Of a DNA stretch of 64,000 nt, positions 54,837-63,780 are shown piece by piece; the first letter of the stretch is position 1; every line of letters begins with the position of its first letter. The position numbers were made by a program, and so were the translations under genes. The notes beneath the pieces are model-generated. The model worked only from the letters and a program-made list of their open reading frames with translations. It had not been told where the DNA came from and made no database searches. This DNA is from DAMCZI01 sp032095175 (GTDB lineage: Bacteria; Bacillota; Clostridia; Clostridiales; Caloramatoraceae), in the NCBI GenBank assembly GCA_032095175.1, contig DAMCZI010000007.1, forward strand, positions 1-64,000, read 5' to 3'.

Positions 54837-55835
54837 GTGGTAAAACAGAAAAAGTTAATTGCATTTCTGCTTTCTATGATGGTTGTTTTTGGACTTGCCG
54901 GATGTGGTCTTATAGAAAAGACTGAAGAGGGCAAGAAAAACACTGTAGTAGCATCAATCGGAAACAAAAAGATTACAAAGGGCGAGTTCGATGAAAGATT
55001 TAAGGGCCAGATGCTGATGTATCAAAAAATGTATAAAAATGAAAACTTTTTTACAGATAAGAATAATCAAGAAGCTGTAAAGCAAATAAAAAGCAACTTT
55101 TTAAATGCTATTGTAGATGAAGTTCTTCTTATGCAAAAAGCAGAGGAATTAAAGCTAGTTCCAACTCAAGCTGAGCTTGATACGGAAATAGAAAAAAGGA
55201 TGGAAGAAGATAAAAAGGGCAAAACCGAAGATGAATTTAAAAAAGAGCTTGAAAGTTATGGAGTTACAGTTGAGCAGTATAAGGAAAATGTAAAGAAATC
55301 AATAATAATTGATAAGGTTTATAATGAAGTCGTAAAGGATGCAAAGGTTGCTGATGAAGAAATTCAGAAGTACTATAATGAAAACCTTTATGATTATACA
55401 GAGAAACCAAACACTATGAATATATCACGTATACTAGTAATGAGCGAAGATGAAGCACAGAAGGTAATTGATGAATATAATAAGGGTGCTAAATTTGAAG
55501 ATCTTGCAAAGAAATACAGCAAGGAAGAGGATACCAAGAATAAGGGTGGTCTTCTTGGAGATGTAGCATACAATGATACAAACTATGATAAGACATTCCT
55601 TGCAATGGCTATGCATACTCAGGTAGGAAAAATAAGTCCAGCAATTCCTACACAGACTGGTATTTACATAGTAAAGATGAACAGCAAGAATGAATATCCT
55701 GCAAAACCACTTGATACTGTTAAAGAGGATATAAGAAGAGAGCTTTTAGTTCAGGCTAAGGAAAGTAAATATAACGAAACACTAAAGACCTGGAAGGAAA
55801 AAGCTAAAATTAAAGTGTACGAAGATAGAATATAG
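54837..55835 (+). CDS. PrsA-like lipoprotein peptidyl-prolyl isomerase
   Basis: The 332-residue protein begins with a lipoprotein signal peptide and lipobox VFGLAGC (Cys about 23). A SurA-N-like helical region (about 35-170) precedes a parvulin-type PPIase domain (about 190-290; ISRILV, NKGGLLGDV). It should help exported proteins fold at the outer face of the membrane. Start is GTG preceded by GAGGGGAAGGG. A terminator follows. Confidence 0.9.
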   Translation: MVKQKKLIAFLLSMMVVFGLAGCGLIEKTEEGKKNTVVASIGNKKITKGEFDERFKGQMLMYQKMYKNENFFTDKNNQEAVKQIKSNFLNAIVDEVLLMQKAEELKLVPTQAELDTEIEKRMEEDKKGKTEDEFKKELESYGVTVEQYKENVKKSIIIDKVYNEVVKDAKVADEEIQKYYNENLYDYTEKPNTMNISRILVMSEDEAQKVIDEYNKGAKFEDLAKKYSKEEDTKNKGGLLGDVAYNDTNYDKTFLAMAMHTQVGKISPAIPTQTGIYIVKMNSKNEYPAKPLDTVKEDIRRELLVQAKESKYNETLKTWKEKAKIKVYEDRI

Positions 55836-55862
55836 GATTGTTTTAAACAATCCTTTTTTTTG
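55834..55862 (+). terminator. Terminator of the prsA-like gene
   Basis: AGGATTGTTT and AAACAATCCT pair tightly and are followed by seven Ts. Confidence 0.9.
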
Positions 55863-55877
55863 AGATAATAATTATAA

Positions 55878-56110
55878 GCTATATGTTTGGCATAAATGAT
55901 TCTATATATAAATCGTAAAATTCTTTACATTTTGTTTTTTTAAACAGCCCTGCTAAATTGGTTCGACTCTAGGATGTTTAAAAAGACAGAATGTAATAGA
56001 ATTTTTGATTTGTATATACATTACTAAAACCTAAACATTTATGCGAAATCAAATTCATTGAACTATTAATCGCATAATAACTTATTAAAATTTTTAGTGC
56101 GATTAATATA
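55878..56110 (-). repeat. Family B double hairpin, copy 6, interrupted by family D
   Basis: Reversed B: TATATGTTTGGCATAAATG at one end and CTAAACATTTATGCGAAAT, then TATTAATCGCAT and GTGCGATTAATATA at the other. The hairpin 2 loop is split by a family D element (about 55904-56020), leaving CATTACTAAAACCTAAACAT on the far side. Confidence 0.8.
55904..56020 (-). repeat. Family D covarying hairpin, copy 3, inside family B
   Basis: TATATAAATCGTAAAATTCT and AGAATTTTTGATTTGTATATA flank a stem around loop TTGGTTCGACTCTAGGATG (the reverse of the family loop). Inserted in the loop of B copy 6. Confidence 0.85.
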
Positions 56111-56331
56111 ACTTGATAGTTATAAATATATAAGCTATAAATACAAACACTAATATATATACATCAGATGCTTGTATGATTATGCAATATTATACAGGCA
56201 TTAATGCATAAAATTGTGCTGAGGCAGAAGAAAAAAGTTATGATTTTCATATTGTTGATTTTGGTTAATCATATAGATGTCAAAGGAATTTATAGAAATT
56301 TACAAAGTCAAAATATGTCGAAAATACTACT

Positions 56332-56360
56332 TTGAATTTTTTATACATAAGATGTATAAT
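56332..56360 (+). promoter_or_regulatory. Predicted SigA-type promoter of the arc genes
   Basis: TTGAAT (56332-56337) and TATAAT (56355-56360) are separated by 17 bases, 48 bases before the arcA start. A short palindrome GCATTAATGC at about 56197-56206 could bind a regulator, but I do not claim an ArgR box. Confidence 0.7.
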
Positions 56361-56407
56361 GTATATTAACAGGGTACAATAAATGGAGTTGCAAAGGAGG
56401 ACATGAC

Positions 56408-57634
56408 ATGAACCAAAACATTAATGTTACCTCCGAGATTGGCAGACTTAAAAAGGTTATGCTTCATAGGCCAGGAAGAGAGGTTGAAAATCTTGTTCCT
56501 GAATATCTCGGAAGACTATTGTTTGATGATATACCGTATATGAAGGTTGCTAGAGAAGAACATGATGGCTTTGCTCAAGTTCTAAAAAACAATGGAGTAG
56601 AAGTCTTTTATCTTGAGGAAATGACATCTGAGGTAATGAAGGACAGTAAAATCAGAACTGAATTTATAGAAGAATTTCTCGTTGAAAGTGGAATAACATC
56701 CCAAGCCTTGAAGGAAACACTTACTGAGTACCTGTCAGCAATGTCTCCAAGGGATATGATAGATACTGTAATGGCTGGTGTGAGAAAGGGAGAGGTTGAG
56801 GTAAAGAAAAAGACTTCACTTGCTGATCTTATGATGGATGAATATCCCTTCTACCTTGATCCAATGCCAAACCTGTATTTTACCAGGGATCCTGGAGCTA
56901 TAATAGGAAATGGACTATCCATAAACAGAATGAGGACTGAGGCAAGAAGAAGAGAAACTTTATTTTTAAAGTATGTTCATAGATTTCATCCACTGTTTAA
57001 CAATCCAGAAGTACCACTTTGGTATGATAGAAGTAATGATTTTGCAATAGAGGGTGGAGACGAACTTGTACTTTCAGAAAGCGTTGCAGCAATTGGATGC
57101 AGCGAAAGAACCTCTGCTGAAGGAATTGAGACTATAGCAAGAAGGCTTTTCAATGAAGGTTCATCCTTTGAAAAGGTACTTGTTTTTGAAATACCTAAGA
57201 AGAGAGCATTTATGCATCTTGATACAGTGTTTACAATGGTAACTCACAACATGTTTACAATACATCCAGGTATACAGGGACCATTAAGCATATATGAGGT
57301 TACAAAGGGACCAAAGGGAAGCTTGAAGTTTAAGCACAATACAAGCCAACTGGAGAAGATACTTGAAAAAGCTCTTGGCGTTTCCGACATGGAACTTATT
57401 AAATGCGGTGGTGGAGACCCAATGATTGCAGGAAGAGAACAATGGAATGATGGTTCAAATACACTTGCAATTGCACCGGGAGTTGTTGTAACATATGAGA
57501 GGAACTATGTAACTAATGAAATATTAGACAAAAAAGGAATAAAGGTTTTAACTATTCCAAGTTCGGAGCTTTCAAGGGGCAGAGGAGGCCCAAGATGCAT
57601 GAGTATGCCGCTTGAAAGAGAAAATATAAAATAA
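56408..57634 (+). CDS. arcA: Arginine deiminase
   Basis: The 408-residue enzyme hydrolyses arginine to citrulline and ammonia, the first step of the ADI pathway. N-terminal VTSEIGRLKKVMLHRPG, the FTRDPGAIIG site, EGGDEL and HLDTVFTMV are present, and the nucleophile is Cys397 in GRGGPRCMSMPL. Strong GGAGG site. It heads arcA-argF-arcC, which ferments arginine to ornithine, CO2, ammonia and ATP. No ArcD antiporter is in the window. Confidence 0.95.
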   Translation: MNQNINVTSEIGRLKKVMLHRPGREVENLVPEYLGRLLFDDIPYMKVAREEHDGFAQVLKNNGVEVFYLEEMTSEVMKDSKIRTEFIEEFLVESGITSQALKETLTEYLSAMSPRDMIDTVMAGVRKGEVEVKKKTSLADLMMDEYPFYLDPMPNLYFTRDPGAIIGNGLSINRMRTEARRRETLFLKYVHRFHPLFNNPEVPLWYDRSNDFAIEGGDELVLSESVAAIGCSERTSAEGIETIARRLFNEGSSFEKVLVFEIPKKRAFMHLDTVFTMVTHNMFTIHPGIQGPLSIYEVTKGPKGSLKFKHNTSQLEKILEKALGVSDMELIKCGGGDPMIAGREQWNDGSNTLAIAPGVVVTYERNYVTNEILDKKGIKVLTIPSSELSRGRGGPRCMSMPLERENIK

Positions 57635-57637
57635 CAA

Positions 57638-57749
57638 TATAGGTTGCATTAAAATTCTTACATTTTATCTTTACAAACAGCCCTACTAGATTGATTCGAC
57701 CTCAGGATGTTTGTAAAGATGAAATGTAGTAGGATTTTTGTAACGTATA
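57638..57749 (-). repeat. Family D covarying hairpin, copy 4, between arcA and argF
   Basis: TATAGGTTGCATTAAAATTCT and GGATTTTTGTAACGTATA flank TTACATTTTATCTTTACAAACA with TGTTTGTAAAGATGAAATGTA; the loop reads TTGATTCGACCTCAGGATG. It fills the gap between the two genes. Confidence 0.85.
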
Positions 57750-57774
57750 AAAGATAAGTTGAGGAGGAATAACA

Positions 57775-58761
57775 ATGCCAGTAAATTTAAAGGGAAGAAG
57801 CTTTTTAACATTAATGGACTTTACTCCACAAGAAATAAGATACATGCTTGATTTAGCACATGATCTAAAAGCAAAGAAGAGAGCAGGAATAAGAAATAAC
57901 GTTCTTGCAGGAAAGAACATAGTTCTTCTTTTCGAAAAAACTTCAACTAGAACAAGATGTGCATTTGAAGTTGCAGCATTAGATGAAGGTGCACATGTAA
58001 CTTTCCTTGACTCAAACAGCTCACAGATGAGCAAGAAGGAATCATTAGAGGATACTGCAAAGGTTCTTGGAAGATTCTATGACGGAATGGAATACAGAGG
58101 ATACAAGCAGGAAGTAGTTGAAGAACTTGCTAAGCATTCAGGAGTTCCTGTATGGAATGGATTAACTGACGTTGACCATCCAACACAGGTTCTTGCAGAC
58201 CTTTTAACTATAGAAGAACATATAGCAAAGCCATTAAACAAGATTAAGTTCGTATTCATTGGAGACACAAGAAACAACATGAGCTATGCATTAATGTATG
58301 GTGCAGCAAAGATGGGAATGCACTTTGTAGCATTTGGACCAAAGGAATTATGGCCAGAAAAGGAAATGCTTGAAAAAGCTCAGGCAGTTGCAAAGGAAAC
58401 TGGTGCAATAATAGAAGTAACAGACAAAATGGACGGAGTTAAGGATGCTGACGTTCTTTATACAGATATCTGGGCATCAATGGGAGAAGAAGACAAGATG
58501 CCAGAAAGAGTTAGAACGCTTTCACCTTACAAAGTAACAATGGAAATGATCAACAAAACAGAGAACCCAGAAGTAATATTCATGCACTGTCTACCATCAT
58601 TCCATGACTTTGAAACAAAGGTTGCAAAGGAAGCTAATGATAGAGGACTTGACATAAGAGAAGTTACTGACGAAGTATTCAGAAGTAAGCATTCCGTTGT
58701 ATTTGATGAAGCAGAAAACAGAATGCATACAATTAAGGCTGTAATGGTTGCTACATTATAA
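57775..58761 (+). CDS. argF: Catabolic ornithine carbamoyltransferase
   Basis: The 328-residue enzyme phosphorolyses citrulline to ornithine and carbamoyl phosphate (or runs anabolically). Carbamoyl-phosphate site STRTRCAFEVA (Ser57), the PTQVLADLLT motif and the ornithine site HCLPSFHD are intact. Its position between arcA and arcC makes the catabolic role (arcB) likely. GAGGAGG precedes the ATG. A strong terminator (58766-58796) follows. Confidence 0.95.
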   Translation: MPVNLKGRSFLTLMDFTPQEIRYMLDLAHDLKAKKRAGIRNNVLAGKNIVLLFEKTSTRTRCAFEVAALDEGAHVTFLDSNSSQMSKKESLEDTAKVLGRFYDGMEYRGYKQEVVEELAKHSGVPVWNGLTDVDHPTQVLADLLTIEEHIAKPLNKIKFVFIGDTRNNMSYALMYGAAKMGMHFVAFGPKELWPEKEMLEKAQAVAKETGAIIEVTDKMDGVKDADVLYTDIWASMGEEDKMPERVRTLSPYKVTMEMINKTENPEVIFMHCLPSFHDFETKVAKEANDRGLDIREVTDEVFRSKHSVVFDEAENRMHTIKAVMVATL

Positions 58762-58765
58762 TTTG

Positions 58766-58796
58766 AAGGGCAGCCCCTTGGCTGCCCTTTATGTTT
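58766..58796 (+). terminator. Terminator after argF
   Basis: AAGGGCAGCC and GGCTGCCCTT form a perfect 10-bp stem with a four-base loop, followed by T-rich sequence. arcC must be read through it or have its own promoter. Confidence 0.85.
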
Positions 58797-58840
58797 TTCA
58801 CAACATGATAGAATATTCAGTCAATTCGAGGATAACACCA

Positions 58841-58928
58841 GGTGACAGGCCCTTGAGTTTTGAGTTATTTAATAAAAGCATCTGAAAGTGCTTTTATTAA
58901 ATAACTCAAAACTCAAGTGTCTGTTATC
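58841..58928. repeat. Family A palindrome, copy 6
   Basis: GGTGACAGGCCCTTGAGTTT pairs with AAACTCAAGTGTCTGTTATC; AATAAAAGCA and TGCTTTTATT extend the stem almost to the loop. It separates argF from arcC. Confidence 0.85.
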
Positions 58929-58979
58929 TCACCAGCACGGATAAATTACTTTAGATAATTTTTGAAAGGGGAATTAAAT

Positions 58980-59930
58980 ATGGCAAGAATTGTTGTTGCC
59001 CTTGGAGGAAATGCACTTCAAGCAAATCCAAAGGATGTATCAGCTGAAGCACAGCTTCAGACATGTATTGAAACTGCAAAGCCAATAGTTGATTTAATAG
59101 AAGATGGACATGAAGTTATAATTGCCCATGGAAATGGACCACAGGTTGGCCAACTTGTTGCAACCTATGAAGCAGCTGCAGCAGCTGACCCATCAAAGCC
59201 TGTAATGCCATTCCCAGAATGTGGTTCCATGAGCCAGGGATATATAGGATATCACCTTCAGCAGGCAATAAGAGAAGAAATGAGAAGAAGAAAAATGAAC
59301 AAGCAGGTTGCAGCTATTGTAACCCAGGTTGTTGTAGATAAAAATGACCCAGGATTTAAGAATCCAACAAAGCCAGTTGGTTCCTTTTTCACTGAAGAAC
59401 AGGCTAAAAAGCTTATGGCTGAAAAGGGATATACAATGAAGGAAGATGCAGGAAGAGGCTGGAGAAGAGTTGTAGCATCCCCAATGCCAAAGGCAGTTGT
59501 TGAAGAGGGAATAGTAAAGACTCTTGTAGAAGCAGGACATGTAGTTATAACAGTAGGGGGCGGCGGTGTCCCAGTAATTGAGAAGGAAGATGGAAGTCTC
59601 GAAGGAGTTCCAGCAGTTATAGACAAGGATTTAGCTTCAGAAAAGGTTGCAGAGCTTCTAAATGCAGATGAGCTTGTAATACTTACTGCTGTAGAGCAGA
59701 TTTCAATAAACTTCAATAAACCAGACCAGAAAAACCTTCTAACAATGTCAGTAGCAGAAGCTTACAAGTACATAGAAGAAGGACATTTTGCTCCTGGCTC
59801 AATGCTTCCAAAGGTTAAGGCTGCAGTAATGTTTGCAGAATCCAAACCAGGAAGAAAATCAATAGTAACTTCACTTGAAAAGGCTAGAGAAGCATTAGCA
59901 GGAAAAACAGGAACAGTAATAACAAAGTAG
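58980..59930 (+). CDS. arcC: Carbamate kinase
   Basis: The 316-residue kinase makes ATP from carbamoyl phosphate and ADP, the energy-yielding step of the ADI pathway. Features: VVALGGNALQ at the start, AHGNGPQVGQL, the SMSQGYIGYHLQQA segment, and GGGGVPVIE. ATG at 58980 follows AAAGGGGAA; the TTG seven codons earlier overlaps this site. It is separated from argF by a terminator and a family A repeat. Confidence 0.95.
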   Translation: MARIVVALGGNALQANPKDVSAEAQLQTCIETAKPIVDLIEDGHEVIIAHGNGPQVGQLVATYEAAAAADPSKPVMPFPECGSMSQGYIGYHLQQAIREEMRRRKMNKQVAAIVTQVVVDKNDPGFKNPTKPVGSFFTEEQAKKLMAEKGYTMKEDAGRGWRRVVASPMPKAVVEEGIVKTLVEAGHVVITVGGGGVPVIEKEDGSLEGVPAVIDKDLASEKVAELLNADELVILTAVEQISINFNKPDQKNLLTMSVAEAYKYIEEGHFAPGSMLPKVKAAVMFAESKPGRKSIVTSLEKAREALAGKTGTVITK

Positions 59931-59947
59931 ATATAAAAAATGGCTTA

Positions 59948-60032
59948 GTACCAGGCACGTGGCAAGTGGCAAGTTGAATAACATTGGCAACACCAATGTT
60001 ATTCAACTTGCTACTTGCCACGTGCCTGGTAC
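59948..60032. repeat. Family C palindrome, copy 6
   Basis: GTACCAGGCACGTGGCAAGT pairs with ACTTGCCACGTGCCTGGTAC; the arms extend through GGCAAGTTGAATAACATTGG. Followed by TTTTTATA on the + strand, so it can also terminate arcC. This is the longest perfect C copy. Confidence 0.9.
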
Positions 60033-60200
60033 TTTTTATATGTTGATAGATTTCCTAGCACTAGGAAATCTATTGGAGATAAGATTAATAATATTAAGGT
60101 ATAATAGAATTGATAAGAAGTATTCGCTAAAATTTATATAGGAAAAACAGTTTATAAAGGTACTTATTTTTAATGATGATAGCGGAGAAGAGGGAATAAA

Positions 60201-62111
60201 GTGTTAAATAAAAGGCAAGAAAAAATTATTATGCTCATGCAGGATAGTAAGGACTGGATTATAGGTAAGGAATTAGCCAAAGTGATGGGTGTATCAGATC
60301 GAACTATCCGCAGTGATGTTGCTCAAATTAATAGTTTTTACGAAGATACATTAATTGAATCAAGTATAAGACTGGGATATAAAATGAACGTGGATAAATT
60401 TCAAAGTCTGGATATTGAGTTAGATGAGATGATTCCTCAGACTCCAGAAGAGCGATGTGTCTACATCATTAAGGAGTTGTTATTCAGGCAAAATGAGATT
60501 AACCTGACATTATTGCAGGATAAAGTATTTATTTCTGGATATTCCATTGACAATGATATTAGAAAAATTAAAAAGATGATTGAACCATATGAAAGCTTAC
60601 AGCTTGTAAGATGTAAAAATTATATTAGCTTGACAGGAAAAGAGCAGGAAAAACGTAAGCTATATAAGCAGCTGCTGGAAAACGAGACAAAGGGGAATTT
60701 TTTAAACCTAAACAGAGTGGCTTCTTTTTATAAGGGATTTGATTTAATAGAAGTAAAGGATATATTGGAAGCTACATTTGAAGAGTATCATTATCATAGA
60801 CGTGAACTGGATTTTACGATACTTATAATGCATATTGGAATTGCTATAGAACGTATTATCAGACACAACTATATTAAAACTGACCAAAATACTGAAGAGT
60901 TAAGAAACAACATAGAATACAAGATTGCACAGGCCTTCTACAAAAAAGTAGCAAAGGAGATCAGAATTGAAATTGTTGAGGATGAAATTGCTCTGTTAGC
61001 TCTGTTGCTACTAGGAAAAAAGAGTACAGATTACACAAATGACTCTTTAAAATATCAAATTAACTATTCTGTTTCTGACTTAATAGAAGAAACTCTTGTG
61101 GATATTAAAAAAATATTTGATATTGATTTTAGCTGTGATAATGAACTAAAGAATGGATTGACAATACATGTTATGTCACTGATTGAGCGCCATATGAAGA
61201 ATATCGAAATTGATAATATGTATCTGCAGGAAATCAAGCATAAATATCCATTAGTATTCGAAATGGGAGTTAATGTTTGTAAGTTGTTAGAGGAAAAGAT
61301 TCATATTCATATAAAGGAAAATGAAATTGCTTTTATTGCTTTACATCTAGGAGCTGCATGCGCCCGAGCAAATCTTACACATAAGTATAAAGCGGTTATG
61401 ATCTATCCTCGTAATGAAGCTTTATCCGACCTGTGTCTGCAGAAAATTAAAAGCCGATTTGGCGAGCGTATGGAAATTATTGAATGTATGAGTTTCTTTG
61501 AAAAAGCAGCAATTGTAGATTTAAAACCTGATTTAATACTAACAACGCTTCCGTTAAAGCATGATTTGCATATTTTAACAGTAAAGATTTCTTTGTTTGT
61601 GAATTATGAAGATGAGAGCAAGATTTTCCAATCGCTAAATGATCTAGACAGATTAAGATGTCAGGAGGATTTTGAGCGCTTAGTATTGAGGCTTATTAAA
61701 AAGGAGTTTTTTTATACGCATATTGATGTAGATAGTCCTGTTGAGCTAATTACAAAAATGTGTGATAACTTATATGAAAAGGGATATGTTAAGGAATGCT
61801 TTAAAAATAGCGTATTACAAAGAGAGGAGATGTCTTCTACATCCTTTAATTATGGATTTGCAGTTCCACACAGCCTTAATGAGATGTGTATAAATCGATC
61901 AGCCTTAAGCATTGCAATCTTAGACAAGCCAATTAAATGGGGAGACTTTGATGTACGCCTTGTACTCCTTTTTGCAATTAATGAATATGACCGTAAAGTA
62001 CTAAAGATATTCTTTGACTGGTTAAGTAATGTGATTTCTAACTCTAATCAATTTGCAAAATTGCTAGAGGTGAATAACTATAAAGAATTTATTGAACAAG
62101 TATTAAAGTAA
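60201..62111 (+). CDS. PRD-containing PTS-regulated transcriptional activator (LicR/MtlR-like)
   Basis: The 636-residue regulator has an N-terminal HTH (about 1-60, ELAKVMGVSDRTIRSDV), a second HTH-like region, two PRDs (about 180-290 and 300-400, with phospho-His such as MHIGIAIERII and LIERHM), an EIIB-like domain (about 400-490) and an EIIA domain (about 495-636, GFAVPHSLNE). These belong to multidomain activators of beta-glucoside or mannitol PTS operons, controlled by HPr and EII phosphorylation. The downstream IIA, IIB and IIC are the probable targets. It starts with GTG (GAGGG upstream). It uses CGN arginine codons, which are rare in the rest of the window. Confidence 0.88.
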   Translation: MLNKRQEKIIMLMQDSKDWIIGKELAKVMGVSDRTIRSDVAQINSFYEDTLIESSIRLGYKMNVDKFQSLDIELDEMIPQTPEERCVYIIKELLFRQNEINLTLLQDKVFISGYSIDNDIRKIKKMIEPYESLQLVRCKNYISLTGKEQEKRKLYKQLLENETKGNFLNLNRVASFYKGFDLIEVKDILEATFEEYHYHRRELDFTILIMHIGIAIERIIRHNYIKTDQNTEELRNNIEYKIAQAFYKKVAKEIRIEIVEDEIALLALLLLGKKSTDYTNDSLKYQINYSVSDLIEETLVDIKKIFDIDFSCDNELKNGLTIHVMSLIERHMKNIEIDNMYLQEIKHKYPLVFEMGVNVCKLLEEKIHIHIKENEIAFIALHLGAACARANLTHKYKAVMIYPRNEALSDLCLQKIKSRFGERMEIIECMSFFEKAAIVDLKPDLILTTLPLKHDLHILTVKISLFVNYEDESKIFQSLNDLDRLRCQEDFERLVLRLIKKEFFYTHIDVDSPVELITKMCDNLYEKGYVKECFKNSVLQREEMSSTSFNYGFAVPHSLNEMCINRSALSIAILDKPIKWGDFDVRLVLLFAINEYDRKVLKIFFDWLSNVISNSNQFAKLLEVNNYKEFIEQVLK

Positions 62112-62129
62112 ATGCCTAACTATAGAAAT

Positions 62130-62221
62130 TAAATAAAACTCTTACATTCTGTCACTCCGAACAGCTCTGCTAGATTGGTTCGACCCTGGGATGTTTGAAG
62201 TGGCAGAATTGTTTTATAAAT
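62130..62221 (-). repeat. Family D covarying hairpin, copy 5
   Basis: ATTCTGTCACTCCGAACA and TGTTTGAAGTGGCAGAAT form the stem around loop TTGGTTCGACCCTGGGATG. The inner stem sequence differs again from the other copies. Confidence 0.8.
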
Positions 62222-62255
62222 AAAATATTATGAAAGGAAAAGTATAATGAATTCC

Positions 62256-62375
62256 TTCTATATAGGTTGCATCAAAATTCTTACACTTTATCTTTACAAA
62301 CAGCCCTGCTATATTGGCTCGACCCTAGGATGTTTGTGAAGATGAAATGTAATAGAATTTTTGCAACGTATATAC
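62256..62375 (-). repeat. Family D covarying hairpin, copy 6
   Basis: TATAGGTTGCATCAAAATTC and GAATTTTTGCAACGTATA flank the stem; loop TTGGCTCGACCCTAGGATG. It lies 35 bases after copy 5, and both precede the RDD gene. Confidence 0.85.
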
Positions 62376-62400
62376 ATGTTCATTATACAAGGTGAAAGGC

Positions 62401-62991
62401 ATGAAAAAGGGAAAAAATTTAGTGCAAGAAAGTAAATTAACAGCTATTTATGATGTGCCAGCTTGGAAGCGTTTTGCTGCTTATATGGTTGATTGGTATT
62501 TAGGATGCATTTTTACAGCCTTGCCAATGGTTTTGATATATATGAAAGCAAAAAACACCCAGGACTTCAGTATTAACCTATTTCAATATCCAAAGGAATA
62601 TGCACTGTTAGCTGGATGCTTAGGATTAATATTTGCATTGTTTTACTATGCCATTGTGCCATTGACAATTTGGAAGGGACAAACCCTGGGAAAACGCTGG
62701 TGCCATTTTAAAATTGTCAAGCTTGATGGCAGTGAAGTGCTAGCGAAAGATTTATTCATAAGACAAGTCATAGGTATTTTTTTAATAGAAGGGGCACTTA
62801 TTTTTCCAAGTAATCTATTCCGTCAGATTATATCATTAATAAGTAATTCAAACTTAATTACTCCTCTGATGTATGTAGGAATAGCTATCAGCATTTTATC
62901 AGCATTATTTGTTTTATTTAGGAAAGATCATAAAGCAATTCATGATCTAATTTCCAATACTAAGGTGATGAGTATAAGCAGTGTTTCCTAA
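62401..62991 (+). CDS. RDD-family membrane protein
   Basis: The 196-residue protein has three to four membrane helices and the RDD pattern: VPAWKRFAAYMVDWYLG (Arg and Asp in helix 1), WKGQTLGKRW and FRKDHKAIHDLISNT. RDD proteins are poorly understood; some are Na+/H+ antiporters. It follows the activator and two D hairpins and precedes the PTS IIA gene. ATG at 62401 follows AAGGTGA. Codon use (CGT, CGC arginine) matches the activator. Confidence 0.8.
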   Translation: MKKGKNLVQESKLTAIYDVPAWKRFAAYMVDWYLGCIFTALPMVLIYMKAKNTQDFSINLFQYPKEYALLAGCLGLIFALFYYAIVPLTIWKGQTLGKRWCHFKIVKLDGSEVLAKDLFIRQVIGIFLIEGALIFPSNLFRQIISLISNSNLITPLMYVGIAISILSALFVLFRKDHKAIHDLISNTKVMSISSVS

Positions 62992-63065
62992 TAGTAGGAA
63001 GGAAGCTTAAAGTTATTAGGAAGTTATAAAGTGTATAATGAAAATATCAGCAAGGAGGAGATATG

Positions 63066-63389
63066 ATGGACGGACTAGAGTTAGTGTGCTTTCAAATAAT
63101 TTCAGCAGTGGGCACGGCAAAAAGCAACTACATTGAAGCAATACAGGAAGCAAAGAAAGGTAATTTTGAAAGAGCAAGAACTTGTATTCAGGAGGGTGAA
63201 GCAGTCTTTATACAAGGGCATGACGCTCACAGCGAATTGATTCAGCAGGAAGCAAGCGGCAAGGAAGTAACCCCTAATTTACTATTACTTCATGCAGAAG
63301 ATCAATTGATATCAGCTGAAACCATTAAAGTTTTAGCAAATGAGCTTATTGAGAATTATGAACGCCTAATTGCTTTAGAAAATAAATAA
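63066..63389 (+). CDS. PTS lactose/cellobiose-type IIA subunit
   Basis: The 107-residue protein is a trimeric EIIA of the Lac family. It has ELVCFQIISAVGTAKSNYIEA and the phospho-His in LLLLHAEDQLIS (about 78). It relays phosphate from HPr to the IIB encoded next. I chose the second ATG (63066), which lies seven bases from AAGGAGG. Sugar specificity is probably a beta-glucoside such as cellobiose or chitobiose, but cannot be fixed by IIA alone. Confidence 0.9.
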   Translation: MDGLELVCFQIISAVGTAKSNYIEAIQEAKKGNFERARTCIQEGEAVFIQGHDAHSELIQQEASGKEVTPNLLLLHAEDQLISAETIKVLANELIENYERLIALENK

Positions 63390-63446
63390 CTTGAAAATAT
63401 TTATAACATTAAAAATATAAATCAATTATGGAAGGGAGAAAGTGAA

Positions 63447-63770
63447 ATGAAAAAGATTTATTTGTTTTGTTCTGCTGGAATGTCAACAAGTATATTAGCT
63501 AGTAAAATGCAAAATGTTGCTAATGAGCATTCATTACCAATTGAGGTAAAGGCTTTTCCACACAACAAGTTAGATGAAATTGTTAAAACACTTCATCCTG
63601 ACTGTATTTTACTTGGACCACAGGTAAAATACCTATATGAAAAAACAGTAAAGGATTTTGGTGCAACTGGTATTCCAATCGCTGTTATTGATGCTACTGA
63701 TTACGGTATGATGAACGATGCAAAGGTTTTAAAAGCAGCAATTAAACTAATTAAAGAGAAGAGCAAATAG
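63447..63770 (+). CDS. PTS lactose/cellobiose-type IIB subunit
   Basis: The 107-residue protein has the phosphocysteine loop FCSAGMSTSILA (Cys8) at the N-terminus and the Lac-family IIB fold (CILLGPQVKYLY). It passes phosphate from IIA to the sugar held in IIC. Ribosome site GGAAGGGAG. It sits in the operon between IIA and the start of IIC, with a degenerate family B element after it. Confidence 0.92.
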   Translation: MKKIYLFCSAGMSTSILASKMQNVANEHSLPIEVKAFPHNKLDEIVKTLHPDCILLGPQVKYLYEKTVKDFGATGIPIAVIDATDYGMMNDAKVLKAAIKLIKEKSK

Positions 63771-63780
63771 TTTTTATTCA

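Noticed and set aside
1250..60035. CRISPR array from the repeated sequences
   Set aside because: The repeats are scattered between genes, palindromic and of unequal length, not regularly spaced direct repeats with unique spacers, and no cas gene is present.
59959..60141. 60-codon frame after arcC
   Set aside because: It is mostly within family C copy 6 and has no ribosome site.
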